Assembly: GCF_030253575.1 (NCBI RefSeq)
Contig: NC_080568.1
Span: 7,923,501 to 7,987,500 of the forward strand
Length of the DNA stretch: 64,000 nt
DNA from: Rhododendron vialii
Lineage: Eukaryota; Streptophyta; Magnoliopsida; Ericales; Ericaceae
Direction of reading: 5' to 3'
Within the stretch, counting starts at the first letter, position 1; each line of letters opens with the position of its first letter. The notes below the pieces were generated by a model. That model was not told the origin of the DNA. It searched no databases and saw only the letters and a list, made by a program, of their open reading frames with translations. Shown piece by piece: positions 32,340 through 43,559 of this stretch. The translations under genes were made by a program, and so were the position numbers.

Positions 32340-33464
32340 ATGTGTGGCTTTGGTTCTATGTCCTTTGTACACCAAAGCAGTAACCGGCGGCGAGCTGTGG
32401 ATAATTCGGATTCCGATTCCCTTATCCATGGAATTGGTAGAGACAACTCGATTAGCTGCCTCATTCGGTGTTCTAGAGCTGATTATCGTACCATTGCATC
32501 TCTTAACCGGAGCTTCCGCTCTCTTATTCAAAGCGGTGAGCTCTACAAGCTTAGGCGGAAAGCGGGCATAATTGAGCACTGGGTATATATCTCGTGCCAC
32601 CTGCTAGAATGGGAAGCTTTTGATCCCAATCGCCGGCGTTGGATGCCGTTGCCAAAGATGCATTCTAATGAATGTTTCTTTTTTTCAGATAAGGAGTCAT
32701 TAGCGGTTGGAACCGAGCTTCTTGTATTTGGAAAGGAGGTGATGTCCAATGTTATATACAGATATAGTCTGCTGACAAACAAGTGGTCGTCGGGTATGAG
32801 GATGAATGCCCCAAGGTGTTTGTTTGGGTCTGCTAGCCTTGGGGAGATTGCTATTATAGCTGGTGGTTGTGATTCTAAGGGTAATGCTCTAAGCTCTGCT
32901 GAACTTTATAATTCGGAGACTGGAAATTGGCAGAGACTCCAAAACATGCTCAAGCCGCGGAAGATGTGTTCAGGGGTATTTATGGATGGGAAGTTTTATG
33001 TGATTGGGGGAGTTGGGGGAAGCGATTCAAAGCTTCTTACTTGTGGAGAAGAGTATAATTTGGCAACGGAAATTTGGACTGAAATCCCTAATATGTCCCC
33101 CTCGAGGAGCAGTGGTACTGATACCCCTGCTACGGCTGAGGCCCCACCTCTTGTTGCTGTTGTTGATAATGTATTGTATGCAGCTGATTATGCAACTATG
33201 GAGGTTAGAAAATATGATAAGGAGAGGAGAGAGTGGCATTCGGTGGGGAGATTGCCAGAAAGGGCAGCATCCATGAACGGTTGGGGATTAGCATTTAGAG
33301 CTTGTGGACACCGCCTTATTTGTATCGGTGGACCTAGGGCATCAGGTGAAGGATTTATAGAAGTCAATTCATGGGTTCCAAGTAAAGGCCCTCCTGAGTG
33401 GATTTTGCTAGACCGAAAGCAATCCGCTAGCTTTGTGTATAATTGTGCTGTGATGGGTTGCTGA
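32340..33464 (+). CDS. F-box/kelch-repeat protein, SKIP11-like
   Basis: A 374-residue protein in one exon. Residues 26-71 (SLIHGIGRDNSISCLIRCSR...IQSGELY) form an F-box, which in this family binds SKP1/ASK proteins in SCF ubiquitin ligases. Residues 80-95 (HWVYISCHLLEWEAFD) precede the kelch region. Kelch repeats are visible around 93-108, 126-154 (ELLVFGKEV..IYRYSLLTNKW), 169-203 (EIAIIAGGCDSKGNALSSAE), 217-251 (FYVIGGVGG...IWTEIPNM) and 278-305, with LICIGG at 326. The C-terminus FVYNCAVMGC is a hallmark of the SKIP11 / At1g26930 / At1g74510 group. The start at 32340 is the first Met after an in-frame TGA (32265-32267), giving an N-terminus shorter than in some relatives. A relevant substrate cannot be inferred. 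The gene is complete, with no frameshift. Confidence 0.95.
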   Translation: MCGFGSMSFVHQSSNRRRAVDNSDSDSLIHGIGRDNSISCLIRCSRADYRTIASLNRSFRSLIQSGELYKLRRKAGIIEHWVYISCHLLEWEAFDPNRRRWMPLPKMHSNECFFFSDKESLAVGTELLVFGKEVMSNVIYRYSLLTNKWSSGMRMNAPRCLFGSASLGEIAIIAGGCDSKGNALSSAELYNSETGNWQRLQNMLKPRKMCSGVFMDGKFYVIGGVGGSDSKLLTCGEEYNLATEIWTEIPNMSPSRSSGTDTPATAEAPPLVAVVDNVLYAADYATMEVRKYDKERREWHSVGRLPERAASMNGWGLAFRACGHRLICIGGPRASGEGFIEVNSWVPSKGPPEWILLDRKQSASFVYNCAVMGC

Positions 33465-34076
33465 AGATTTTTGTTTTGGATGCACTCGCTCGTGCAACAC
33501 TGCAACGGTGCTTTTTGGCTGAAATTGGATCCAGAAGATTGCTTTCCCTGTCAGCATAGGATTATTGATAATGGGTAATAAATCCCAACTTTTTGTTTCC
33601 CATTTTTGTTTCTTCTTCTTCTTTCTCTTTTTTTTTTTTTTTTTTTTTGATTGGGGAAGGATGGATAGAATACCAGATTTTTACTCGAGGTTCAAAAAAA
33701 TGTTTTATTGGAAGAAGGTTTTGAGTATCATTTTTTCGGAAAATTTTATTTCTGTTTTATTCTTCATTGGATTTCTCTCGTGTTCATGACATGAGAACTT
33801 GAACAGTGGAAAACAGGACAGGGATAGGTTTAATAAATTCAAAGTTCTAACTTCTAATGCAATTATAGAATTCTCTTTGTATGTTTGAAGACTTTCTTAG
33901 CAGCTTATGATTGTTTGCATGGATTTCACTATCCTCAATCTTCTCGGTGTTCTCTCGATGCGATAAAATAAGCTTGCTGAGGTGGTGGTACTGTAAAATT
34001 ACTTGTGTACTGAGCACATCTCTTGCTTCTATTCATGGGCTGTATGTAGCTTTTCTGTTTCAATTTCATGTGTATC

Positions 34077-34082
34077 AATAAA
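34077..34082 (+). terminator. likely polyadenylation signal of the kelch gene
   Basis: AATAAA occurs about 610 bases after the stop codon, preceded by T-rich and TGTAT elements (CATGTGTATCAATAAA) typical of plant far-upstream signals. A closer canonical signal was not seen, and plant genes often use weaker ones, so the end could be nearer. Confidence 0.5.
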
Positions 34083-34099
34083 AACTTGACCTTCTTTAT

Positions 34100-37000
34100 A
34101 CTTGTATTTGTTGGTGAAATAGATCTCGGTTGTCATATTTCTACATCTATCATTGAATAGGGTAACTACTGACTATAGATTTTTTCCCCCTAAACTTTTT
34201 CTGCTCCGGTCATTTCTCCTTTTCTGTACCGTTTGTATCCTTCTTCCCATGGTTTTGCTAGTCTGCCAATGGTACAGAGCAAGTAATGGGCATCCGAATA
34301 GCAAATGTAAGTCATGGAAACTGGAAAGTTAGTTGTATCCTTGGTTATGGAAAGTAGGCATATTTGTGGAGCTTATGTGGTTTCGTAATTCTGTCGTCCT
34401 TCTCAATTCTACGAGTTAGTATTTTAGAATGGTTCATCTCAGGTTGCACTTCATAGCAGGACTGATTGTCATTATTGGAAACAGAAGACAATAACAAGTT
34501 AAAATGTCTGAATGCTTTTATTTGAGCACTGCAAACATGACATGACATGACATGGATTAGGAGAACAAGTAGGGAGAGTTGAATAGGTTACTTGTAGGTT
34601 GGAAAAAAGAAAAGGAAATGTAGGTGGATGAAGAGATGCATGTGGTGTTAATCATTCTTTTCGCGTTCTCTATTACATGGGAGAAGTTTGTCGTTTTCAC
34701 CCTCTCCCTTAACTATCTTATTCTCGGGGTTAAGGAACTCCAGGAATATGTGAGGCGATTTGAAGGAGAGAATGGAGGTTGGCCTGTTGGGTGGTAGCAA
34801 CTGACGAAGAGAACTTGATGTAGCAGGTGGAGTGTGACGAGAAAGGGGAAGAAAGGTAGCACAGAAGGGCTACAGTCCTAACACAAGGCCATAGCTCATA
34901 CCGTATACCCTATACGTCTTATGCGTCGAATTCATCTCATTTCTATCTCAAGGATAGAAGGACACTCCCAAATTCTCAAAAAATTTAGTAATATTTCTTC
35001 CATTTTACATTGGGTTAGAAAAGTACCATAGGTCATTTTATGCAGATTATAGTGGCTCTAGGCCTTGTTCATGGTACTCGAGTTGCACAATATGTTTGCC
35101 AGGTAAATGTCCCAACTAAACGTGTTGGACATGGTCGGATTCCCATCCCCTTGTTCGAGTGTTGTGTGTCCGACACGGGTACTGACCACATTTAAAAAGA
35201 TTGATGTAACGGAGATAGGTACTATTATTGCTGTTTTTGTTCTTGCTGCTATTTCTATTTGCATTCTAGTGGGAGTGGGGCTGCCTGTGTTAATGCACTG
35301 AATTGGAGCAGCAAACAGTTTCACATTTTTTAAGCAAATGCAATAAAGGGATTCCATTTACTCTTTCAAAACAACAAAGACTTTGCTAATTTTTACAGAA
35401 AGATAGGTAGTCAATCATGTGTAAACTACAGTGCAGAAGCTATACCCGAAAAACGATACCTAAGGAATTCTCTTGTTGGAGATTTCGGTATCTTGTTGGA
35501 ACAGTAATTATAGGCTCAATTTGTCGTTGAACAAGGAAGTTTCTTTATGCTTCTGGTTTAGCTATTGACTTAGATCTGTGGTTATTACTCCAGAGTGAAG
35601 GAAAATATTAGAGATTATACCCTTCTCTTCTTACGAATCCTCTAGCCTTGATTGATATGTATATCGTACTCGTGTACTTTGCCTTGGTTAAGAAATCCTT
35701 GATTAACACATTGCTTTCTTCGGAATAGTTGGAGGGGAAAAACAAGAAACTACGAAGATATTACTAGGGCCCATGTTTGAAATCCTTGAGACCTAATTCG
35801 TTTGTGTATTTTCCGATATTATGGTGCAGTTCCATGTCTTTTTTTTTCCCCCTTATTTTAGCAGAAGGAAACACTGAAACGCGTTATTGTTTGTCTACTT
35901 ATTACAGAGATTGTTCATTCCAGGGATGAAATTATTCAAGTTACTCTCATGCTAAAAGAGTATTACCAGATGTGAATCTTAAGCTTTTCCATTACTGCTT
36001 TTCCACAGCTGATGAGATGATTTACGAAGAGTTCAACAGTGCGCAGTTGCTTCCTTGAAATATTTTTGAATTTGGATGTTCCGATTTGGGTTTTTGCCTG
36101 CAGAAAATGTTAGTAGGTCCGGTAATTCCTTGGAGTCTTTCATTATCTCCTATGTTGCCGGTGTTTAGTGTCCATCTAACAAACTTTTAACCTATCTTCG
36201 GATAGTCTTGTGCGGTGACCTATGCCGGCTGGACAATCACTCTCAGGTGCTGGGTTTTTTTCCCCTCTGGAAATTGGTTCTTTCAAGAATTTTATGCTTA
36301 CTACTTATCATGGATGAGGTTTTTTTCGGACGATGTATCTATGGATTATCCGGTTATACATCTCCGTTATTGGTGTGCCTGATAATCGTCGTATGTTTAC
36401 ACCATTGTTTCTGGGACAGAAGTTCCTGTAAAAATAGGAAATGCCCGACCTTTTATGTGGGGCTTAACTGTTGATTTACGACAGAAGCATTATGGACTAG
36501 GCTGGAGAGGCTCAAGTGACCTCTTTTGATGCAGAAAGATGAAGGCCCAACCCAGGTCCGTCGGACCTAGGTTAGCCCAAGCCTGGCAAAGTCGGGCTGT
36601 GGGCTTAATGGCTGTAGAATGTAGATTATCGCTGTTTGTGAAGGTGCGAGTGATCCCTAGGATATTGACTGGAGCAATGTTACGTACGCAGATGTTGGTG
36701 TGCATATTCGAATACAGATAGGATTATGTTCTAAACCGTCTGATGCACATGAGTCCCTTGTTATTTTATTGCGTCCAAAAGCTTTAGACAGTTGTAGATA
36801 TATCTATGTTTTGATCTGTGCACGGACCTAGACTTTTCCGATCGGTTTAATGGCTTGAAGATGTGCTTTTTGTGATGGAAGTATCTGGTAAAATTGTTTT
36901 TCTCTCTAAATCTTGCTTCGTATCAAGCTGTTTGGCGGAAATTCTATTTTGCCCTATAAGTCAATAAAACAACTTTAAAATGTTTGAAAAGCTGAATTTT

Positions 37001-37400
37001 TTTTTACAATTTTTCAGATTTGGTGCTTGTTGCTTGTGTTTTGGAATGATAACTTCGCCCGTGTCATTTTCAGAGTCATATTTCACACAACCAGTTCTAA
37101 GACTGATAAAGGAGAAGGGTTGCACGTTGGGTAGTTGACAGCTATGACATGAATCCAATTGGAGAAAACAAATTCATATAATCGACCCTAGTTGATGCTC
37201 GATTTGTCGGTAATTGGTCAAGATCAAATTTCAACTTGAATGCTAATTCAGCAGCAACAAACGAAAATCACCGTTATCCACCAAAGCCATAACAAGATTT
37301 GAAAGTTTTCAAGGAACCCATTATTGTGGACACCGTGCTGATGGGTCTTGGCTTGCTTGTTAACGCAGCTAAGTTATGAAGAATTCTTGTTCCAAAACAA
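34100..37400. other. unassigned 3.3-kb region downstream of the kelch gene
   Basis: Base composition is less A+T-rich than in the MITE-filled spacers and resembles transcribed non-coding DNA, but no frame over 100 codons and no recognisable domain is present. An imperfect palindromic block CGTGTTGGACATGGTCGGAT ... GTGTGTCCGACACGGGTAC lies at 35122-35180. At 36545-36605, AGCCCAAGCCTGG and GGGCTGTGGGCTT are partly inverted. It may contain an unannotated non-coding transcript or extended 3' UTR introns; nothing decides this. Confidence 0.4.
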
Positions 37401-37566
37401 GGCTTTTAATTTCTAACGAGAGGCGGCACGAAGAGAGGCCTAATTAAGTATTCAAGTGAGATGTCTCATGTTCGATACTGCGTTCCGTCTGGTGTTGTAG
37501 TCTAACTAACTAGCCACGAGCACTACTTATGGCTCCAAAAAAAAAAAAATTCGGGCTTTTTAATTT
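37401..37566 (+). mobile_element. tRNA-derived SINE with target duplication
   Basis: The body (about 37413-37549) contains GAGGCCTAATTAAGTATTCA, AG (box A-like) and CTCATGTTCGATACTG (box B-like, GTTCGANNC) about 36 bases apart, then a tRNA-unrelated part and an A-run of 13. The flanks are near-identical: GGCTTTTAATTT at 37401-37412 and GGCTTTTTAATTT at 37554-37566, one T different. This is the architecture of a plant SINE transcribed by RNA polymerase III and mobilised by LINE machinery. Confidence 0.75.
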
Positions 37567-38513
37567 GGTGTTCTTCACTAAGCTTACTACATTGGTTATA
37601 TTTGGATCATACGTTTCGGGATAATTTATGTACACACAGGAAAGAAAGTAGAAATCGTATCAATTTCATTTATCGGTCATATGACTAATGACTCATACAT
37701 ATCTTTGGTAGATTTCTCTCAAAATTTATTATCCAGACATGGCATAGATAATTTTATTTTATTTTTTATATATAAAACCCAAGTTTCAGTACTACGCACT
37801 CGAGAGTAAACTTCATTTCCTCCAAGAATCTTCATCTATCTTCACCATGAGCCACGCCTTGGTGAAGCTTAGTTTAATTTAATTTAGCGGTTATATAACA
37901 AATTATTTAGCTAGCCCAGCGAAAAAATTTAGCTTTGCTATCAAATAGGTACATGGTTCAAATCCTAAGGACGTCTATTTTCCTTTCCCGTAAGAATATC
38001 TTTTTTTCCTCACAAGTTCGTCTTTGGCCCTGTTTCGTGAGAATCTTAAAGCCGGCACTGTTTTGGCCCAAATATCTGAGTTATCAAAAGAGAATAAGAA
38101 AACCGTGACATCTCATCTGAGCTAATTGAGCAACTAATTTGTGCTCATGATATGAGTCTTTATTAAGTGGAGATTGAGCAGGGTGGGCCATAGTCCTCAT
38201 AAAATGCTCTTGCAGGTCCCACTTTAATGGTGGGCATAGAGAATTAAAATTTACCTTTGATGCCCAAATTATGGCTTTCTAGTCCCATCCCTCAATAATG
38301 CAACCCACACAAGGAAAATAAAGATTTGTCTTGTCTTTCGGTTTTGGATTAAATTCGTTTTTATACTTTCTCTATTCGTTGTCTCAAAACCATCAAACAC
38401 AACATCAATAAAAAAAAAAAAATCGATTCTATTTAATTAAGTGAAAGATAATATGTTTTATTTCGCTTTTACTAATACGATATATACATTCGTTTTTTGC
38501 CTAATGTGTATCA
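37567..38513. other. spacer, one possible SINE relic
   Basis: Near 37912-37990, TTAGCTAGCCCAGCG...TACATGGTTCAAATCCTAAG has weak box A and box B-like words and could be a decayed tRNA-derived element. The rest is A+T-rich with no gene. Confidence 0.3.
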
Positions 38514-38643
38514 GGCCATGTTCTGCGGATCTTATTTTTTTTAAGTGCTTATTTTTTATTTTACGAGACAGATCATTCTTTCACAATACATCACTTTTAT
38601 TCAAAAAATAAGTACTATTTATTTAATTTAGTAGAACGGGGCC
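38514..38643. mobile_element. 130-bp MITE with GGCC(C)CGTTCT ends
   Basis: Left GGCCATGTTCTGCGG and right AGTAGAACGGGGCC are inverted. TCA flanks both sides (38511-38513 and 38644-38646). The interior TTTTACGAGACAGATCATTC and CACAATACATCAC identify it as the intact member of the family also present at 12101, 14097 and 53369. The 3-bp duplication would suit PIF/Harbinger-like elements, but TCA is not the usual TTA/TAA, so the superfamily is open. Confidence 0.7.
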
Positions 38644-38649
38644 TCAATA

Positions 38650-39230
38650 AATTAACTAATTGATTGTTTCGCGTGCGACCTAAGTTTATACCAATTCTTT
38701 GAAACAAAGTATTCTTGAATATTTATTTTTAGATCCTTTTATTTGGTTATTCGGTTGTCTCTCCTTATAATATTTTAAAGAACCTTTCACCCTTTAAATT
38801 TGAACCCTTGGCATTGGAAACCAAGTCAATTAGGAATTTACTAGCAAATTGATAAAGTTGATGCTTTTGAGTCATTTGCCGGTCCACTTAAAACAGGACT
38901 AAATTAAGTTCACATTGCATATATGACAAATTAAGTGATATAACTCAAATAGACAACCTCTTTTAAGATCTTAATTTTGGGGAGGTTTCAACTTGATTAA
39001 GTGTGGTAAACTGCTCGAGTTTGACCCGTTGTTGGATTGTTAAAAGCTCGTTCAAGATCAATATGTTACATACACAAATCAAGCCTAGAATTTTTTTTAA
39101 AAACTCATTAAGCTTTTAAATAAATTTCAAATAAGCTATCACTTGGTGAGCTCGTTTGGCTTATGACTGATATCATATTCTTTTCTTTTCTTTTCTTTTT
39201 TCGTTAGTTAGTCCAAATGGGGTTTAGTTA
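38650..39230. other. spacer with GCTCGA-type words
   Basis: CTGCTCGAGTTTGACCCG at 39010 and GGTGAGCTCGTTTGGCTTAT at 39146 recall the GCTCGA-rich hAT-like elements, but no termini are preserved. No gene was recognised. Confidence 0.35.
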
Positions 39231-39328
39231 GAAGTTGTCCATAGCTGTAAATCCCAAACACTTCTATCTAGGCTCGAACCCTGGTCTCTCTTGTGGGAGG
39301 ACCAGGAGATAACTGTTGGAGTGTTGCT

Positions 39329-39498
39329 AATGGTACCAACGAGAACCCCACCGAAATCGTACCGACGGCCCGGTGCAGGCGTCGGTACGATTTCAGTGGG
39401 GTTCTCGTCGGTACCATTAGACTTTTCGTAACTATGGCGCGGCCGTCGGTACGATTTCGGTGGGATTCTCATCTGTACCATTAGACTTTTCGTAACTG
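39329..39498. repeat. long hairpin plus direct third copy (GGTACC family)
   Basis: Bases 39329-39367 and 39380-39418 are inverted copies (37 of 39 match) around a 12-nt loop, GCCCGGTGCAGG. The right arm and the next 16 bases (39380-39434, ending TTAGACTTTTCGTAACT) are repeated directly at 39444-39498 with about 5 changes. The block is much more G+C-rich than its surroundings. It is a small foldback element with a partial tandem duplication; a transcript would form a long near-perfect stem. Confidence 0.9.
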
Positions 39499-39840
39499 TT
39501 GGGTGACAAGCCGTTTGGTATTCAAGCAAGTCGAGTTCGGCTCTATTAAAGCTCATTTAAGATCGATCGACCCGTCTTATTTTCAAAAACACATATTCGT
39601 GGTTCGTTAAATTTGCTTAAATAATAATTAGTAACTCTTCAACTTGTAGGAATCGTGTGTCGGCCCTTATTGAGTTTACTGTGGGTGGCTACTTCATCTT
39701 TTGCTTTTCTTCTTTTTGTCTCTCTCTCTTTTTCTTTCCCTTCTTTTCTTAATCGTATTTGACACAATAGATTTTTATTTTCGATTTTATATATTTGTCG
39801 TAAGTTGTCACAAAGTGAAATTTTGGAGTCATTCCTGACG

Positions 39841-39872
39841 TCGTCGTCGTCGTCTTCTTCTTCTTCTTCTCT
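39841..39872. repeat. (GTC)n(TTC)n trinucleotide tract
   Basis: GTCGTCGTCGTC passes directly into TTCTTCTTCTTCTTCT. It is a compound microsatellite in non-coding DNA. Confidence 0.9.
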
Positions 39873-40197
39873 CCTCTAGTTATGCATATTTTCTTAAAGC
39901 ATCATGAAAATTAACTTCAAAACTGTACTTTGCTACCTGTCTACATAATTTGGAGGGTGAGTTAGTAGACGACACTCCAACAAACTCTAAAAATTCCTTC
40001 TTCTTTTTTTTGTCATTTTATATTTTACTAGTGTAAGAACAAATTGATCTCTCTTTATTTTAGATCATATAATTAACAAAACTTCTTGTTCTCATTTGTA
40101 CATGTAGGAAAAGGATATTTCTAAAATGTAAAAATCAATTTACGGAACAGATATGAAACTCATGTATTTAAAATACAGGAGAACGTTATAGTAATTA

Positions 40198-40413
40198 CGC
40201 ACTCCGTCCTAGAATAAATGTATAGTCCGCAAAATGATAACTTAAAAATAATACTACGAATTTTCAAGAAAAATATAAAAAAAAATTCAACAATTTACTA
40301 AATATCCATGAATTCTTATAATTTATGAAAAAAATTGGATTTTTACTTGAGGAAAATGCATTATTTTAAAGTACTCGTTTGCATACTGAAATTTTATTTT
40401 GGGACAGAGGCAG
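40198..40413. mobile_element. Stowaway MITE, diverged
   Basis: Left GCACTCCGTCCTAGAATAAA and right TTTATTTTGGGACAGAGGCAG are inverted with a few mismatches. TA lies at 40414-40415 on the right and TA(C) at 40196 on the left. Non-coding, 216 bp. Confidence 0.82.
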
Positions 40414-40419
40414 TATTTT

Positions 40420-41329
40420 TCTTCAAATGTCAACTACGTTTTGTAACTTGTTATGTACAATTATATTAATGTGTGGGGACCCTAAATAGTAGTAGTAGTA
40501 TACATTGAGAAAACATGTGGCACTCTTCTTTTTTCTTTTCTTTCTTTTTTCTTTCTTTACAATCAGAACATGTGGGACAGCGGGAATATGGTAGGCCAGT
40601 TGAGTAGCTTTTCGGAGTGGAAGTCTTATTCTTCTCTCTCTCTTTTTCTCTGTCTTTTTTGTTTTGGTTGATTTGGGATCTATTAAACTAGTAAAAAATA
40701 TGATTGCACAAATAAGAATTTGGGTGTGGTGGGTGGCTTCTTCTCGAATGATGGTACTTGAGTAAGAATTTGATAACCACTTACGTACTTAGGATGAGAA
40801 CACCAGACAAGGGGGATCCTGTAGGGTGCCCTAGATGGGTATAGGTTGTTCACTTCGACAAATGGAAACGGACAGTTCGGATCAATAGAAGTTCGGATTA
40901 AATCCGAGTCATCAGCATCAAAATGAACGGCTGGATCGGCCGTCCTATAGACCCTGTAGTGCCGGCTGCACTAATTTCCAAATTCGAGAACACCCATGAT
41001 CAAATTTGTTTGGTGGGTGGTTTGTTTTTCCTCTTTTTCTTCTCTTCAAAGTAATTTCATTTTCGTACCCAATTTCTTTAATTTGTGTCTGTTGCATCTA
41101 ATTCTATAATTAACTCTCTTTTTCTTTTCTTTTTTATAACCAAGGAACAGCCCTACAGCCAAGCTACAACTGGATCCGACTGCGCAACCCAAACCTTAGG
41201 AGAACTAGCACAGCCACACCAATCACGACCCCCCACTTACTATCAGGGTACGCATATGATTGGGAACGCTTGTATATTAGTCATCAATAAAAACAACACA
41301 TAACTGAGTTCCATGGTCACGGCCAGGGG
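40420..41329. other. spacer with a possible small MITE
   Basis: GGGGGATCCTGTAGGGTGCC (40811 on) and GACCCTGTAGTGCCGGCTGC (40950 on) bracket a block with CGGATCAATAGAAGTTCGGA and GAACGGCTGGATCGGCCGTC, which looks like an eroded foldback unit, but clean inverted ends are missing. No gene is seen. Confidence 0.35.
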
Positions 41330-41515
41330 CGGCTTCATCCCAAAAGGTCAAAGGTTTGGAGTCAGCTTCGCGGAATTTTAGCCATCTGTTTCAGCAATCA
41401 ATGGTCCGAATTTAAAAAAAAAAACTCTTCCAGCGAATAGTTTTTTTAAAATCCGAACCGTCCAAATATATGGACGCGCGTGATTGAGTGCCGTAAAGTG
41501 TGTTCACGGCTCCGA
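41330..41515. mobile_element. foldback-type repeat, family member B
   Basis: The stretch matches 22905-23110 in word order and contains TTCAGCAATCAATGGTCCGA, a central AGCGAATAGTTTTTTTAAAA region and TGTTCACGGCTCCGAC. Members differ by many substitutions. Confidence 0.55.
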
Positions 41516-41579
41516 CGCGTAAAAAAAGTTTTCTCTTGTATGATATCTATGGGACGGAGAACCACACATAGCCATGTTC

Positions 41580-41700
41580 GGTTTGGATTCTAAGAGAGGT
41601 TTTTTAGAATAATGAGTGGAAAGAGATAGATAGAGAAAATTTATTAAAGACCCTGCACAGAGATTTTGAGACTCCAAAACGAATAAGGATCTGTTGAAAC
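41580..41700. mobile_element. short Tourist-like MITE relative
   Basis: GTTCGGTTTGGATTCTAAGA, AATAATGAGTGGAAAGAGAT and GACTCCAAAACGAATAAGG occur in the order seen in the element at 46603-46702. The ends are inverted over about 15 bases with mismatches (TTCGGTTTGGATT versus CCAAAACGAATAAG). Confidence 0.5.
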
Positions 41701-42469
41701 GAACCACTAGACACTTTCGTCCTTGAAAAACACAGAATTGAGGTCTCAAACCCATGCAGAAAACGTGATTATCAAAATGATCCATATGCCATGTGGTTGA
41801 GACACAAATAAAGATGATAGCAACTAATTTGTCCTTGATTTTTCATGCATTTGGCAAATGGAAAACTCACTCAGTGCCAGCCCAAAAAGCCTCTACTCTA
41901 TCACAAATCAAGAGTATATGTACGCAAATTAAAGAAATTGGGAAAGTTACGAAACACACTAAAATGTTATAAATGAATTATAAAATAGGTGCATATGATA
42001 CACCATTTTAAGAGCTTAAAATCAAGAGTATATATACGCCACATCCAAATCCATGGTGAAAAAAGAATCCGGGCCGAGTATATATCACGTGATGGTGTCA
42101 CAAGAGCACTTAATAATCTCTCTTTGGTTATGGCATGCACTGACACTGTAACTCTTCTTATGCACCTACTCATAACGTGGATGCCAACTAAAGCCACAAT
42201 GCACGGCACGGCATTTATAGTCACATCATTTCTCAACTAAAACTTCACTTTACAAGTGGCTAAAACAACACCTTATTATTATATTTGTGTTCATCTTTAT
42301 CAAATACCGATCATTTTAGTATAATAAAATCGAGATTTATTTACCAAATAGCTTAAAACTCTCAGATTAGATGCAAAGTTTCGATTAGCTAGGCCTCATC
42401 TACCAAACCGGCCAATCCTTCATTTTCTAGCTATAAAGTATCTATCTAAAAACCAATTAAATTGTGCCC

Positions 42470-42678
42470 GAGATGCTGCCAAGCAGCTTCCCATCGAGCA
42501 GGTACAAAGCGGCCAATCCGGCCGTTCATCTCAGCACGGACGGCTCAGATCAAATCTGAACTCATACAAATCAGATCCGTTCATTATTTGGTTAAAATCC
42601 GAATCATCAATTACCGAGATGAGCGGCCAGAACAGCCGCTCTGCACTGCACTATCCTACTGGGAGATGGCATCTCTCA
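42470..42678. mobile_element. foldback MITE, about 209 bp
   Basis: GAGATGCTGCCAAGCAGCTT at the left and the complement of GGGAGATGGCATCTCTC at the right are inverted. Inner segments CGGCCGTTCATCTCAGC and GATGAGCGGCCAGAACAGCC extend the stem. A related half-element is near 50985-51070 (GATCAGAACAGTAGCTTGGC). Confidence 0.6.
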
Positions 42679-42699
42679 GTCCACTAAATTGTGTGTAAG

Positions 42700-43500
42700 A
42701 GCACACTTGGGTTTAGGTCCACTAGTTACCACGTGCATGGAGCTTTCATGCAAGATGACACCCCACACCACACGTGAAATGACCAGACACATCATGTTAG
42801 GTCATTGGCACATGCATGGATCTTCCTCTACCCTTTATACTATTCCTTTAATTTATGAGAACCTTTTGGATTTTGATCATCGATCTAAAAAATCATGATC
42901 TGTCCCAATAAATGAGTTGATTGTAGATCTGTTTGGCTGTAGTTTTTGGGTTTCCACTACCATCAGATATGTTGGAGCCTTGCCTGATTCAGCTAGCAAT
43001 ACCACTTTCTGATCTAGTTGGACAATTTGGGCATGAAAAACGTGTTGCACGACTTTAAATGAAGAAAACCATTAATTGGTGTTCGATCATCTTCTTTTTA
43101 ATGAATCTGGAGAGATGCTATCGCCAACGAGGGGGTTGGCCGGGTTCGAGACTTCAAGTGGTGAAAATTCAGGACTTTGTCGGATCAGATCATGTTCGAG
43201 CCCCTGCAGCTAGCCCTGGCCCTTATTGGGGTTGAACATATTCGATTCTAACATCATTCACACGTGGTGAGACCTTAGCTTCGGTCTTGATAATATATAA
43301 GTGCGGTGGCATATCCCATAAATAAAGAGCTTATCCATTTGAGCTCGTAAACTTGACTATTTTAACCATAAGTAGAATGAATTCCGGGCTCGCTTAGAGA
43401 TTTACCTTCACTAACTCCACGCACATACAGGGCTTTTGAATTAGTCGAGTTGTTCATAAGCTGTTCTAGACATTTGATGGCAAAAAGTTGAAGTATAATT
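42700..43500. other. spacer with SINE-like words
   Basis: GGGGGTTGGCCGGGTTCGAG at 43131 and CATGTTCGAGCCCCTGCAGC at 43191 resemble RNA polymerase III boxes of plant SINEs, but the order and spacing are not clean and no A-tail with a target duplication was found. No gene is seen. Confidence 0.3.
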
Positions 43501-43559
43501 TCTCTCTCCATATAAAGAATTTGCTTTACTATTTTTATTCTCTCTCTCTTCCCTTTCTC

